NCBI GenBank assembly: GCA_938036155.1 | Contig: CALHPA010000001.1 | Coordinates: forward strand, 248,001 to 312,000 | Reading direction: 5' to 3' | Length of the DNA: 64,000 nt | From: an uncultured bacterium | GTDB taxonomy: Bacteria; Patescibacteriota; Saccharimonadia; Saccharimonadales; Saccharimonadaceae | In this document: in pieces, positions 30,181 through 38,203 of the stretch | How the letters are laid out: each line of letters begins with the position of its first letter | Numbering within the stretch: the stretch's first letter is position 1 | The notes under the pieces: generated by a model | Database searches by the model: none | Seen by the model: only the letters and a program-made list of their open reading frames with translations | What the model was told of the DNA's origin: nothing | Program-made: the position numbers and the translations under genes

Positions 30181-33100
30181 TTAGATATCAAACACCGTTC
30201 TATTTTCAAGGAAACTTTTCGCATTGACACCATCAATAATTTTATTAACCAGCGTGTCCTCGCCAACCTTAACCGTGATTTGCTGTTTTTGGTTGCGAAT
30301 CGCTTCTTCGATCTTATCCATCGCAGTCTCGCGTTCTTTATCGAGTTTGCTTTGGTAATCAAGATGAGCTTTTACGGTTTGATCAACGCCATAATCTGGA
30401 GTATCCACGTCAAAATTGGTTTTCACTGTATACTCTGGGATTTCGAAGTCGGTCATTTTAGTGAAAGCTTTTGAAACTGTGTTCATCTCGCTTTGGATTC
30501 CAAGTGCGAATCCTTCGCTTACAAATCCACCATAACTCTTAAACAATCTTGAAGGCGAATGAATGCCAAGGAATTTTTTCACACCTTCCACAGCCCCAGA
30601 AAACATATTTCTCATATTATTGGCGATATTGCCGATTCCGGATTTTAGGCCTTCCCAAATATTGCGACCAATATTCGAAAAAGTTTGCCAAGCATTCGAA
30701 AATGCGTTTTTAATATCGCCCCAGCGGTCGCTAAACCACTGACCGATTCCGCCAAAGAATGATGTAATTCCATTCCAAGCGTCCGAGCCTGCTTTCTTTG
30801 CCCAGCTGATAAATTCGCCAAACTTTTCGCCAGCCCAACCTGCAAATTTCCCGAGTTGATCACCAGCTGTCGCAAGACTCTTTCCCATCGGCCCGAAGAA
30901 CCCTTGATCGGCGCCGCTTTTTGAATCGCGATAAGTTTTTACAATATCTTGAGACTTTGTTTTTGTAGTATTTTCAAGTCGTGAAATATCTTCTTCACTG
31001 ACTTTCACCATATTGCCGTTTTCATCTTTGTATTGCAAAACGCCGCTCTTTAATGCATCGATTGCATCTTTCGAATTTTTATATTTCCCTTGGATCACCG
31101 CTTGCGAAGTTGCATCAGCTAGTCTTTGCGCCAATTCCTCATCTTTTGCCTTTTTAAGCTCTTCAGTTTTGGATTTCGTGTCTTGGATCGCCTTGTTCAT
31201 ATTATCTTGAGAAGTTTGAACTTTTTGGTTAGCTTGTTCGAGCAGCAAACCTTTTTCATAAACCGCTTGTTGCTGTGGAGTTAAGTTTTCAAAAGCAAGT
31301 GTTCCAGATTCAATTTGCGACTTAACACTCTCAAAACTTATTCCAGTTTGTTGCTGCGCTATCGCCAATTCTTCCATCGCTCTCTTTTGAGCCTTTACTG
31401 CCTCGATTCTTTGCAAATTCGCATCAGTCTCAGAATTTCTTGCATTTTTAAGATTTTCTTCTGCTGTTTTAACGCCATCAACTGCTTTTTGCAGATCTTC
31501 TTGAGCCTTCTTGAGTGCTTTAGCTCGAGCTTCACTCTCCCACATTGCAGGATTTCCTTGTTCGAAGGCTGATTTTATCGAACCACCCAAGAATGCAAAT
31601 CCTGCTGCAATACCGGCTATTGCTAAAATTAATGGATGAGCCATTACTGTATTGAAAGCGCCAATTACCGAAGTTTTAATACTTGCACCGAGTGCAATAA
31701 CCGATGCTTTTATACCCGCAATTCCTCCACCAGCAAGCACAAATGCACTTTTTACTGAACCGAGGCTCGAGACCATAGAAGCCATTGCTTGAGGACTTGA
31801 AAGCGCTAGGGCTTGCATTGTTTTGACACCTGCATTAAATGCTGAAATTGCTTCGGCAGCTTTAATTGCTACAGTCATTCCACCAATTGTAATAGTAATT
31901 TGAGTTAGGAAATCAACCAGTCCTTTATCTTTCGACATTGCTCGAAAAGCATCACCAATTCCATTTAAGAATTTCACGATTCCTGATCCGATAAAGCCAA
32001 CGAGTGGTGCAATAAAAGCATCAATGAAGGGACGCGAGAAATTATAAGCAGATTTAAACATTTCACCAAGAAATCTTGCTGCTCCACCCACAGCATTCAA
32101 AAAAGCAGGCAAAAGTTCATTTCCAGCCCAGCTAATAATTGGTTTTAGATATCGCTCCCAAGCATCGCCGATAACCTCAAAAACTGGTTTTGCGGTTGCC
32201 TTAATATCATCCCAAAATCGTTTAAAAGCCGAACCGATTTTCTTAAAATCAAACATATCTGAGAAAAAGCCTTTAATCTTATTTGCAATTTCTTCAGCTT
32301 TTAATCCAATATCATCAAATGCGTTTTTAAATCCGCCTGTTGGAATTTCTGGCATGTCAAAATCAACACCACCGCCGCCACCAGAGCCAGCTCCACCGCC
32401 GCCACCGCCTGAACCTGTATCTTCAGGTGTTTTTAGCACATTCATTTCATCGAATTTAGCAAGACCAAGGAGTTCTTTCTTTAGTTTTTTAGCAGAACCT
32501 GCAGCTTTATTCATTCCGCCAGCTCCACCCGAACCACCTGCAGATTTACCAAGGTTGCTCATTCCCTTCGAAGCAGAATCTGCCGCTTTCGAAACTCCAC
32601 CAAAGCCGAGTGCTCCGCCTGCTTTTTTAGTTACGCCAAACAATGAAGAAATCGCCGAAATAACATAATTCACCATTGTGCCGATAACTTTCATAAAGCC
32701 AACAATATACGGAATCGCAGCATTAATTGCCGGTATTAAAACACTAGACACAAAGTTTGAGACACTCAAAACAACAGGCGCGAAGGCTGAGCCAAGAGTC
32801 GCAGCAACATTTGAAAGCTCTGCGCGCAAAATTGCCAGTGCTCCTTCAAGTGTCATTGACTCGCGTGCAAAATTGCCAGCATACTTTCCCGTTCTATCCA
32901 TAAACATTTGGTAAGCAATACCAACTTTTTCACCAGTGGTCATTTTCTCAATGTTGCCTTGAATGCCTTTTTCAAGCATATAGGCAGATAGAGCCGTATC
33001 ATTCATAGCAACACCGAGGTTATCCATCATCGTGAAGTTACCTTTAGCCATTCCAGCTACGCTTTCAAGCGCTGCTTCTTGACTAATTCCCATCACACTC

Positions 33101-33555
33101 GCAACATCGGCTGCACGTTGCATTGCTTTTGTGGTCATTATCATTGATTTTTGGACATCATAGCCTGCACCCTGAAACAATGATCCCATTTTATTCGCCG
33201 CTGCTAAATATTGCGACATTGAAGTTCCCATTGTTTGAGCGGACTCTTTCGATTTTTGTTTTACAGCATCTGAGAATTGACCAAAAACAGCCTCAGCACC
33301 GCCAAGGTTTTGCTCTAATGAACCAAATTCGCTAGTTGCTGCTTTCGCAACTCCAACAACAGCACTAAAAGCGCCCTTTAAAGCTCCGAGCGCTAATTGT
33401 GCTTTTAGAAACCCACCAGTAATTGATTCTCCTGAGCCTCTTGCAGATTGACTAACTTGTGCGAGATTCTCACGCACTTTTGCAATTTCGCTTTGGAATT
33501 TTGAACTGTTGGCTGAAATTAAAACCTGCAGTTCATCGATTGTGGTTTTACTCAT
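30181..33555 (-). CDS. Tape measure protein
   Basis: 1124 aa. Sets tail length and spans the tail tube. TMP features: N-terminal region ending in ALGALKGAFS, a TP901-like core (EQNLGGAEAVFGQF, AANKMGSLFQGAG, AADVASVMG), hydrophobic helices (about 250-300 and 590-680), a Gly/Ser/Pro-rich linker around 370-400, coiled-coil segments 700-830 and Trp-rich repeats near 920-1000. Its ATG overlaps the stop of the frameshifted tail-chaperone product (ATGA). At about 0.15 nm per residue this implies a tail near 170 nm, which is an estimate. Confidence 0.92.
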   Translation of the reverse strand: MSKTTIDELQVLISANSSKFQSEIAKVRENLAQVSQSARGSGESITGGFLKAQLALGALKGAFSAVVGVAKAATSEFGSLEQNLGGAEAVFGQFSDAVKQKSKESAQTMGTSMSQYLAAANKMGSLFQGAGYDVQKSMIMTTKAMQRAADVASVMGISQEAALESVAGMAKGNFTMMDNLGVAMNDTALSAYMLEKGIQGNIEKMTTGEKVGIAYQMFMDRTGKYAGNFARESMTLEGALAILRAELSNVAATLGSAFAPVVLSVSNFVSSVLIPAINAAIPYIVGFMKVIGTMVNYVISAISSLFGVTKKAGGALGFGGVSKAADSASKGMSNLGKSAGGSGGAGGMNKAAGSAKKLKKELLGLAKFDEMNVLKTPEDTGSGGGGGGAGSGGGGGVDFDMPEIPTGGFKNAFDDIGLKAEEIANKIKGFFSDMFDFKKIGSAFKRFWDDIKATAKPVFEVIGDAWERYLKPIISWAGNELLPAFLNAVGGAARFLGEMFKSAYNFSRPFIDAFIAPLVGFIGSGIVKFLNGIGDAFRAMSKDKGLVDFLTQITITIGGMTVAIKAAEAISAFNAGVKTMQALALSSPQAMASMVSSLGSVKSAFVLAGGGIAGIKASVIALGASIKTSVIGAFNTVMAHPLILAIAGIAAGFAFLGGSIKSAFEQGNPAMWESEARAKALKKAQEDLQKAVDGVKTAEENLKNARNSETDANLQRIEAVKAQKRAMEELAIAQQQTGISFESVKSQIESGTLAFENLTPQQQAVYEKGLLLEQANQKVQTSQDNMNKAIQDTKSKTEELKKAKDEELAQRLADATSQAVIQGKYKNSKDAIDALKSGVLQYKDENGNMVKVSEEDISRLENTTKTKSQDIVKTYRDSKSGADQGFFGPMGKSLATAGDQLGKFAGWAGEKFGEFISWAKKAGSDAWNGITSFFGGIGQWFSDRWGDIKNAFSNAWQTFSNIGRNIWEGLKSGIGNIANNMRNMFSGAVEGVKKFLGIHSPSRLFKSYGGFVSEGFALGIQSEMNTVSKAFTKMTDFEIPEYTVKTNFDVDTPDYGVDQTVKAHLDYQSKLDKERETAMDKIEEAIRNQKQQITVKVGEDTLVNKIIDGVNAKSFLENRTVFDI

Positions 33556-33880
33556 AAACCTCCATATAGCCGCGCAATCTGATCTAATGCTTCAATTGTC
33601 ACAGGCTTCATTTTTTTCGTTCTATGCGCGTTTTTTGCCACAATTGGCTTACGCGGATAATGTTTCGGATCATTAACAGCAAAACTGATATATCGCCCAA
33701 GGATGTGATTCAATGCATCCGCTCGTTCAATTTCAGCTTTTTGTTTAGAATTAAACCCCGCAACACAGTTTCGAAACTCGGCGGGGCTTAGATTCCAATA
33801 TTCGTCAATTTTTAACCCTATTTCGAAGGCTCTTGATTCGTTATCTCGCCAGCTTTGGCTGAAATTTTTTCTTCGATTTT
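33552..33880 (-). CDS. Tail assembly chaperone, T extension reached by -1 frameshift
   Basis: The frame continues from the gpG-like gene through a -1 shift at A-runs (T7 at 33877-33883 and T6 at 33865-33870 on the + strand). It has no credible start of its own: the open frame before the run encodes an unlikely Arg/Ser/Gly peptide antisense to nothing conserved and overlaps gpG by 136 nt. The fusion gpG-T is the conserved siphovirus arrangement directly before the tape measure. The extension is basic with YWNLSPAEFRN, a motif typical of T domains. No perfect X-XXY-YYZ heptamer is in register, so slippage on AAA is inferred. Confidence 0.75.
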
Positions 33881-34165
33881 TTTGAAGTGTTCTTCCATTC
33901 GTTTGCGAGCCTCCTTCAGATTGATTCGAGCGCTCTGAGGTAAAAAACCGCATTCACTCAATCTTTCCATAATTTTCAAAATAACTTCTTCAAAACCGTA
34001 TTTATCTAAAGCATCAGCGGCCTCATCTTCAGTCATTCCGCCTGCTATCATAATATCGGCAAGGTTGGAAAAACCTGCAAAATTGTCCAATATTTCCAGA
34101 AAATTCAAGCCAGTTTCTCTTTCCATTTTTATAATATTTTTCGCTTTAAATTCAAGATTATTCAT
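33818..34165 (-). CDS. Tail assembly chaperone gpG-like (115 aa)
   Basis: Small acidic helical protein with NIIKMERETGLNFLEI at the start, as in gp13-type chaperones, located between the major tail protein and tape measure. Translation of its normal frame ends at 33818; a fraction of ribosomes would shift -1 near 33877-33883 to make the G-T fusion. Chaperones coat the tape measure during tail polymerisation and are absent from virions. Confidence 0.8.
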   Translation of the reverse strand: MNNLEFKAKNIIKMERETGLNFLEILDNFAGFSNLADIMIAGGMTEDEAADALDKYGFEEVILKIMERLSECGFLPQSARINLKEARKRMEEHFKKIEEKISAKAGEITNQEPSK

Positions 34166-34225
34166 AGAGTTTCCTTGTTTAATTTAATAATTTCAAAGTG
34201 GGGCGAATTTCAACGCCCCTATAGT

Positions 34226-34663
34226 TTAGGATTTTTTCACTCGAGTGAACATTCCGTTAATTGAAAGTGTTGCAGAATATGTGTTAAATCCGTCGACAGT
34301 TCGTTCACCAACAGCAAATTTTGTTAGAGAAGCATCGAATTTGTAAACTGCGCCGCCATCTTCTGTTGTGCGAATTTCGAATTTTCGAACTTCACCAGCT
34401 TCAAACAACGTCATTACTTTCTCAACATCAGCATAATCTTCAATATTTCCTTCAATATCGAGATCGCCAACTTCAACCGCTCCTGGAATATAGCGTTTTC
34501 CAGAAATATCAGCAAGTGTTGAAACATCGATTTTCTCACGTTCAGCACTAAGTTCGCCAATGCTTGTCAAACCACCAAAATTAATGTCTACTGTAGCACC
34601 AGCTTTTGCCATAACGACAAGCTCTGCACCAATTGAACGAGTGGCATTTTTCCTATCAGCCAT
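34226..34663 (-). CDS. Major tail tube protein (145 aa)
   Basis: Typical TP901/phage-tail tube pattern: AGATVDINFGGLTSIGELSAEREKIDVS compressed into a beta-sandwich start, AVEVGDLDIEGNIEDY in the middle, and a FDASLTKFAVGE-like end. Position between tail terminator and chaperone agrees. AGGAG six bases before ATG. Confidence 0.88.
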   Translation of the reverse strand: MADRKNATRSIGAELVVMAKAGATVDINFGGLTSIGELSAEREKIDVSTLADISGKRYIPGAVEVGDLDIEGNIEDYADVEKVMTLFEAGEVRKFEIRTTEDGGAVYKFDASLTKFAVGERTVDGFNTYSATLSINGMFTRVKKS

Positions 34664-34672
34664 ATAATCTCC

Positions 34673-35008
34673 TTATTTTTTACTATTAAATCTGTTATTT
34701 ATATGAAAAATACTTGAGTCTGGATTTGGAACATCACTTGAGAATTCAAGATAATAACCAATCTCACGCATTTTCTTTTCAATCTCTGAAAGAAGTTTTG
34801 AGGCTTCCTTCGAGCTACTCGCCCAAATATCAACCGTAGCAATTATTTCTTGAGCAGAAATTTCACCCTTTAGTCCATATTGTGGCGAGTTATCATCAAT
34901 TCGAAAAGTTAAGGCTGGAAGTTTCTTGAAAACATTTTGTCCGCTTAGCGAAACAGCGATGTCAGTTTCTTTAAGCTTTTCGAAAATTTCTTGTTTTGGT
35001 AGAAACAT
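34673..35008 (-). CDS. Tail completion/terminator-like protein (111 aa)
   Basis: Encoded between the HK97-gp10-like protein and the tail tube protein, where tail terminators (gpU-like) belong. Seen: FRIDDNSPQYG and EIIATVDIWASSSKEASKLLSEIEKKM, the strand-helix pattern of DUF3168/gpU-like proteins. Overlaps the upstream gene stop by one base. Confidence 0.7.
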   Translation of the reverse strand: MFLPKQEIFEKLKETDIAVSLSGQNVFKKLPALTFRIDDNSPQYGLKGEISAQEIIATVDIWASSSKEASKLLSEIEKKMREIGYYLEFSSDVPNPDSSIFHINNRFNSKK

Positions 35009-35418
35009 TATTTTACCACCTTCCTAATTTCTTCTCTGATTATTTTGATTGAATTGTTTCGGTTCTCTCTTAATGCTGGCCATAGAAACGGCTGAGCCTT
35101 ATTTCCACGCCAGTCCGACCGATAGCTAACTTCAACTTCTGTGTTAGTGTTTGTGGACTGTCCTCTCGATCCAGTTCCAAACTCAACATAAGGCGCATAT
35201 TCGAGATTAGTAGAAACCGTAGCGGTCACATTTCCGCCTTGAATTTTAGCCTTATCAGCTCTAATCGACTGCCGAAGTGCTCCACTATCAACGGGTGCTT
35301 TGTTTTTAGCTGAGCCTTGAACCAGCATTGCTGCTTTCGAAACTCCAGCAGCTAAAGCATTGTCGATCGAATTGAGGTTTCTGCTATTAATTATTGAAGT
35401 TGAAACCGAAACCCTCAT
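35008..35418 (-). CDS. HK97 gp10-family tail protein (136 aa)
   Basis: Recognised by AKNKAPVDSGALRQSI, APYVEFGTGSRG and the PFLWPALRENR end. The family joins tail to head or is needed for tail completion. It overlaps the head-closure gene by 4 nt. Confidence 0.88.
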   Translation of the reverse strand: MRVSVSTSIINSRNLNSIDNALAAGVSKAAMLVQGSAKNKAPVDSGALRQSIRADKAKIQGGNVTATVSTNLEYAPYVEFGTGSRGQSTNTNTEVEVSYRSDWRGNKAQPFLWPALRENRNNSIKIIREEIRKVVK

Positions 35419-35750
35419 AGGATTTTTCCTAAAATCAAGGTGTGTGAATCGAATCGTTTAACTTCAACTGTTTCAAAATCTCGCCCATCAATTCGCATTT
35501 TATCGCCAATTTCAATTTTTACAGAGGTTTCAGCCGTGATTGCGACACTGGCGTTTAATTTAGCACCTAACTCCTCAAAAACCTTACCGATCTCCGAATA
35601 ATTCACATTCGCCTTGAATTCGCTTTTTTTCGAGGTAGATTCAACCAATCCGCCTTCTTCGTCAAAATCCTTACGAACTTCGAAAACCTCAACTGCTTTG
35701 TCGTAAAATGTGCTTTTGATCGCCTTTTTAGCGCTATCTGGAAACAACAT
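35415..35750 (-). CDS. Head closure / head-tail adaptor (111 aa)
   Basis: Phage_H_T_join type small beta-barrel: KAVEVFEVRKDFDEEGG, then VKIEIGDKMRIDGRDFETVEVKRF. Sits between the connector and gp10-like genes and overlaps both. Seals the portal after packaging. Confidence 0.82.
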   Translation of the reverse strand: MLFPDSAKKAIKSTFYDKAVEVFEVRKDFDEEGGLVESTSKKSEFKANVNYSEIGKVFEELGAKLNASVAITAETSVKIEIGDKMRIDGRDFETVEVKRFDSHTLILGKIL

Positions 35751-36117
35751 TTAGCCTCCGATACGGCTTTAGAATCTCAACATAGCCATCGAAAATTTCA
35801 CTATCTTTAGCCGTTGCAAAATAGCTTTGCGCAGCATTCTGATAACTGATACTCTGACCATTGTCGCTCAGGCTTGAGATTGCTCGTTCGGCGGTTCGAT
35901 TCGCAGCACTTTCGAATTTAATAAAATTGCCACAGGTCATATTCGCGAGAATCCTAACTAATCGACGATCGAAATTAGCTTTCTCCGGAAGATTTAAATA
36001 TAACGAGACACGGTCACAAATTTCGCCGACGGCAAACTTTAATAACTTTTCATCTTCAAAATTAGCAATTTCTTTCGCTTTAGCTATAACTTCTACTTCG
36101 AATTCTTCCTGTGGCAT
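35734..36117 (-). CDS. Head-tail connector (gp6-like adaptor, 127 aa)
   Basis: Helical protein of the HK97 gp6/SPP1 gp15 type: EICDRVSLYLNLPE, FDRRLVRILANMTCGNF, AISSLSDNGQSISYQ. The start is the ATG at 36117 preceded by GAGGAATAATAAA; the in-frame TTG upstream is less likely. Overlaps the head-closure gene by 17 nt. Confidence 0.8.
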   Translation of the reverse strand: MPQEEFEVEVIAKAKEIANFEDEKLLKFAVGEICDRVSLYLNLPEKANFDRRLVRILANMTCGNFIKFESAANRTAERAISSLSDNGQSISYQNAAQSYFATAKDSEIFDGYVEILKPYRRLNVVSR

Positions 36118-36121
36118 TTTA

Positions 36122-36319
36122 TTATTCCTCAACTTTTTCGGTCTTTTTAGGCTTTTCTACTACCTCAAGAGGTTTTCCGCTTTCATCGCATGGCGTGTAT
36201 TCCTCTGGGCGAGCCTGATATTGTTCAACTATGCCTGATGCCTCTTCGCCAGAACCAACTTTTACTGATTCTGGCACTCCAACGACAAGACCTGTTGAAT
36301 TAACGAGAAAATATTTCAT
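36122..36319 (-). CDS. Small phage protein of capsid region (65 aa)
   Basis: AAGGAGG before ATG. Begins KYFLVNSTGLVVGVPESV and ends in a charged K/E tail; short proteins of this kind often follow the capsid gene (possible decoration or DUF-type protein). Function unknown. Confidence 0.55.
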   Translation of the reverse strand: MKYFLVNSTGLVVGVPESVKVGSGEEASGIVEQYQARPEEYTPCDESGKPLEVVEKPKKTEKVEE

Positions 36320-36342
36320 TTTTCCTCCTTTTTAGGTTAATA

Positions 36343-37176
36343 TTAAGCTAAATCAGCATAAAACACGAGATCTGGCTCAACAGCTTTTGTTCCTTGAGCG
36401 AAGAAGAGTGAAGCTTCAACCGAGTTTGAAAATGGCACTTTTTGAGGATCAAAATCAAACACGTTCACATCTTGAGCGATTGCTCCTTCGTGCATTGCAA
36501 TGATTGCTTTTGTTTGGCGGTGGTTTGAGAAAATTCGAACCTGACCGTTAAACAAAACATCAACTTCACCAGTAATCTCGTTTTTAACCTTGTTTAGGTA
36601 GTTTGCGAGTTTACCATAAATTGCTGGTGTTACTGTCAAAACAATTTCGCTTCGATCTACACCATCAACCCAGTCGTTCTTTACAGTTTCAACTGTCTGA
36701 ATAACTTTTTCGAGCACTTCCTCGATTGGTGTTGCTGAAGTCAAGTTCTGAATCTCTGTTCCTGATTTAACAGCTTCAGCAAAGAATGCTGTATCAAGAT
36801 AGCGAGCGAGTGAACTTGCTTGTGAGTTCTTTCGGCGTGTAATAAGGTCAGCAATACCAAACTGTTTAATATCAGTATTGTCATATTCCTCAACGATTTC
36901 TTGGCGGTCATCAATGTTATTAATAACACGTCCAGTGTTGCGAACTGGTTCACCTTTTCCTGCGCCTCGTGCTGTGCCGTATTCTTTCGAAACAGCGTTT
37001 TTCAAGCGGTCATAGGTTACTGATCCAGCGCTTGGATTTCCAATTCCAAAAGTATTTTTAATTTTAGTTGAAACTGTTCCTTTTATAACAGCTTCGATGA
37101 TTTGGCCTTTAATTTCAGCCAATTTTGCCTTTGTTGTGGCATTGTCGGAATAGATATTATGTGCATCTACTGCCAT
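36343..37176 (-). CDS. Major capsid protein (277 aa)
   Basis: Siphovirus HK97-like fold expected. Seen: KLAEIKGQIIEAVIKGTVS, SAGSVTYDRLKNAV, the GRVINNIDDRQEIVEEYDN segment, VTPAIYGKLANYL, and the end ASLFFAQGTKAVEPDLVFYADLA. It directly follows the scaffold gene (27 nt). No N-terminal delta domain is fused; the scaffold is separate. Confidence 0.88.
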   Translation of the reverse strand: MAVDAHNIYSDNATTKAKLAEIKGQIIEAVIKGTVSTKIKNTFGIGNPSAGSVTYDRLKNAVSKEYGTARGAGKGEPVRNTGRVINNIDDRQEIVEEYDNTDIKQFGIADLITRRKNSQASSLARYLDTAFFAEAVKSGTEIQNLTSATPIEEVLEKVIQTVETVKNDWVDGVDRSEIVLTVTPAIYGKLANYLNKVKNEITGEVDVLFNGQVRIFSNHRQTKAIIAMHEGAIAQDVNVFDFDPQKVPFSNSVEASLFFAQGTKAVEPDLVFYADLA

Positions 37177-37203
37177 AAGATCCCTTTCTTTTCTTGAGTC
37201 TGA

Positions 37204-37743
37204 TTAGAACGAACTTACACCATTACTTTGTGAGTAATTTGATGTCGTTCCTTGTGAATTATTTCCACCAACATCTTCGGGAGTTTTTCCGGCAAGTTTA
37301 GCTTTCACGCCTTTTTCAAGAGCAGAATTCCAAACTTTCGAAAGCCCTTCGATGTTCGAATTCATTTTTTCTGCGTCGGCATCGACAACATAATTCACGA
37401 ATTCTGATGGAATTTCTTTCGCAGCAAGTTTTTCAGCGGCTTCAGTCCTGCGTTCTCGCATTGTGATTTTTCTTTCGCGTTCTTCGAGCTCACTGATTTT
37501 CGCTTTTTGAGCTTCCGCAGCACGCTCTTCATCGCTAAGCTTTGCCTTTCGTTCCCATTCTTTCTGGGCTTCGGCAAGCCGCTTTTCGAATTTAGCCTCA
37601 TCTTTAGCACTTTTTTCGTTCAAGCGCTTCGACATGATTTCATTCACTTCATCTTGCGTGAAAGTTTTCGGTTCATTCCCCTGTTGATTCTGATCTACAC
37701 CGTTTTTGTCAGCAGGTTTTGTTGAATTAGGATCGTTCTCCAT
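37204..37743 (-). CDS. Capsid scaffold protein (179 aa)
   Basis: DUF4355-like: disordered N-terminus, a long charged coiled coil (residues about 30-110: FTQDEVNEIMSKRL, LSDEERAAEAQK), and a Ser/Asn/Gln-rich end. The first gene after leader B and immediately before the capsid gene. Ribosome site GGAGAAT before ATG. Confidence 0.88.
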   Translation of the reverse strand: MENDPNSTKPADKNGVDQNQQGNEPKTFTQDEVNEIMSKRLNEKSAKDEAKFEKRLAEAQKEWERKAKLSDEERAAEAQKAKISELEERERKITMRERRTEAAEKLAAKEIPSEFVNYVVDADAEKMNSNIEGLSKVWNSALEKGVKAKLAGKTPEDVGGNNSQGTTSNYSQSNGVSSF

Positions 37744-37832
37744 ATTCTCCTTTCGATTTTACGCTTCTCAGCTTGATATTCCGCCCCAAGCGCGACTTTT
37801 TGGCTTGGGCTTGCTGTGTTTTTCGCAAAAAG

Positions 37833-37910
37833 AAAAACGACTCTCAGCTTGATGCTAAAAGTCGCAAATGGTTCTAGTAATATTATAGCATAATGTTTAT
37901 TCTTATGCAA
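37833..37910 (-). promoter_or_regulatory. Leader B: promoter, AACCATTTGCG box and attenuator
   Basis: Minus strand: TTGCAT (37910-37905), 17-nt spacer, TATAAT (37887-37882), box AACCATTTGCG (37873-37863), then CGACTTTTAGC-ATCAA-GCTGAGAGTCG (three G-U) and TTTTT. A second hairpin without T-run (GCCCAAGC/GCTTGGGGC) lies between it and the scaffold ATG at 37743, and ATCAAGCTGAGA recurs at 37777-37766. Confidence 0.8.
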
Positions 37911-37915
37911 TATTT

Positions 37916-38203
37916 TTAATAACGAACACCGTTTTCAAGATTTTCCCGTTCTTCAATCATTCGTTTTTGAATATATTCTGGGGCGTTATAGAAAAAAGGT
38001 TTGCCGTTATCGATTGATTTCCGAGCAGCCTCAACGCAATCTTTGATGTGTCGCTCATCTCCACCAATCACTAGAAAAGCAGGCTCTCCAAAATCATCAA
38101 ATATTTTAAATTTTCGCGCATATTCATCTAAGACTTCGTCGCTATACCACAAACCATAAACTCCAACTGTGTCTTCGTGGGTAAATTCATATTTTGTTTT
38201 CAT
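37916..38203 (-). CDS. Unknown acidic protein next to the MuF toxin-like protein; candidate immunity protein (95 aa)
   Basis: Starts in a TAATG overlap with the 798-aa MuF gene, so the two are co-translated. Small, soluble and acidic (WYSDEVLDEYARKF, LVIGGDERHIKDCVEAARK). This position, size and charge are what polymorphic toxin immunity proteins show; no virion role is expected for a gene here. The function is inferred from context only. Leader B starts a new transcript immediately after it. Confidence 0.55.
   Translation of the reverse strand: MKTKYEFTHEDTVGVYGLWYSDEVLDEYARKFKIFDDFGEPAFLVIGGDERHIKDCVEAARKSIDNGKPFFYNAPEYIQKRMIEERENLENGVRY

Noticed and set aside
33884..33953. Independent start for the 133-codon frame before the tape measure
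   Set aside because: The first 25 codons lie antiphase in the conserved gpG gene and have no ribosome site; the -1 frameshift explains the rest.
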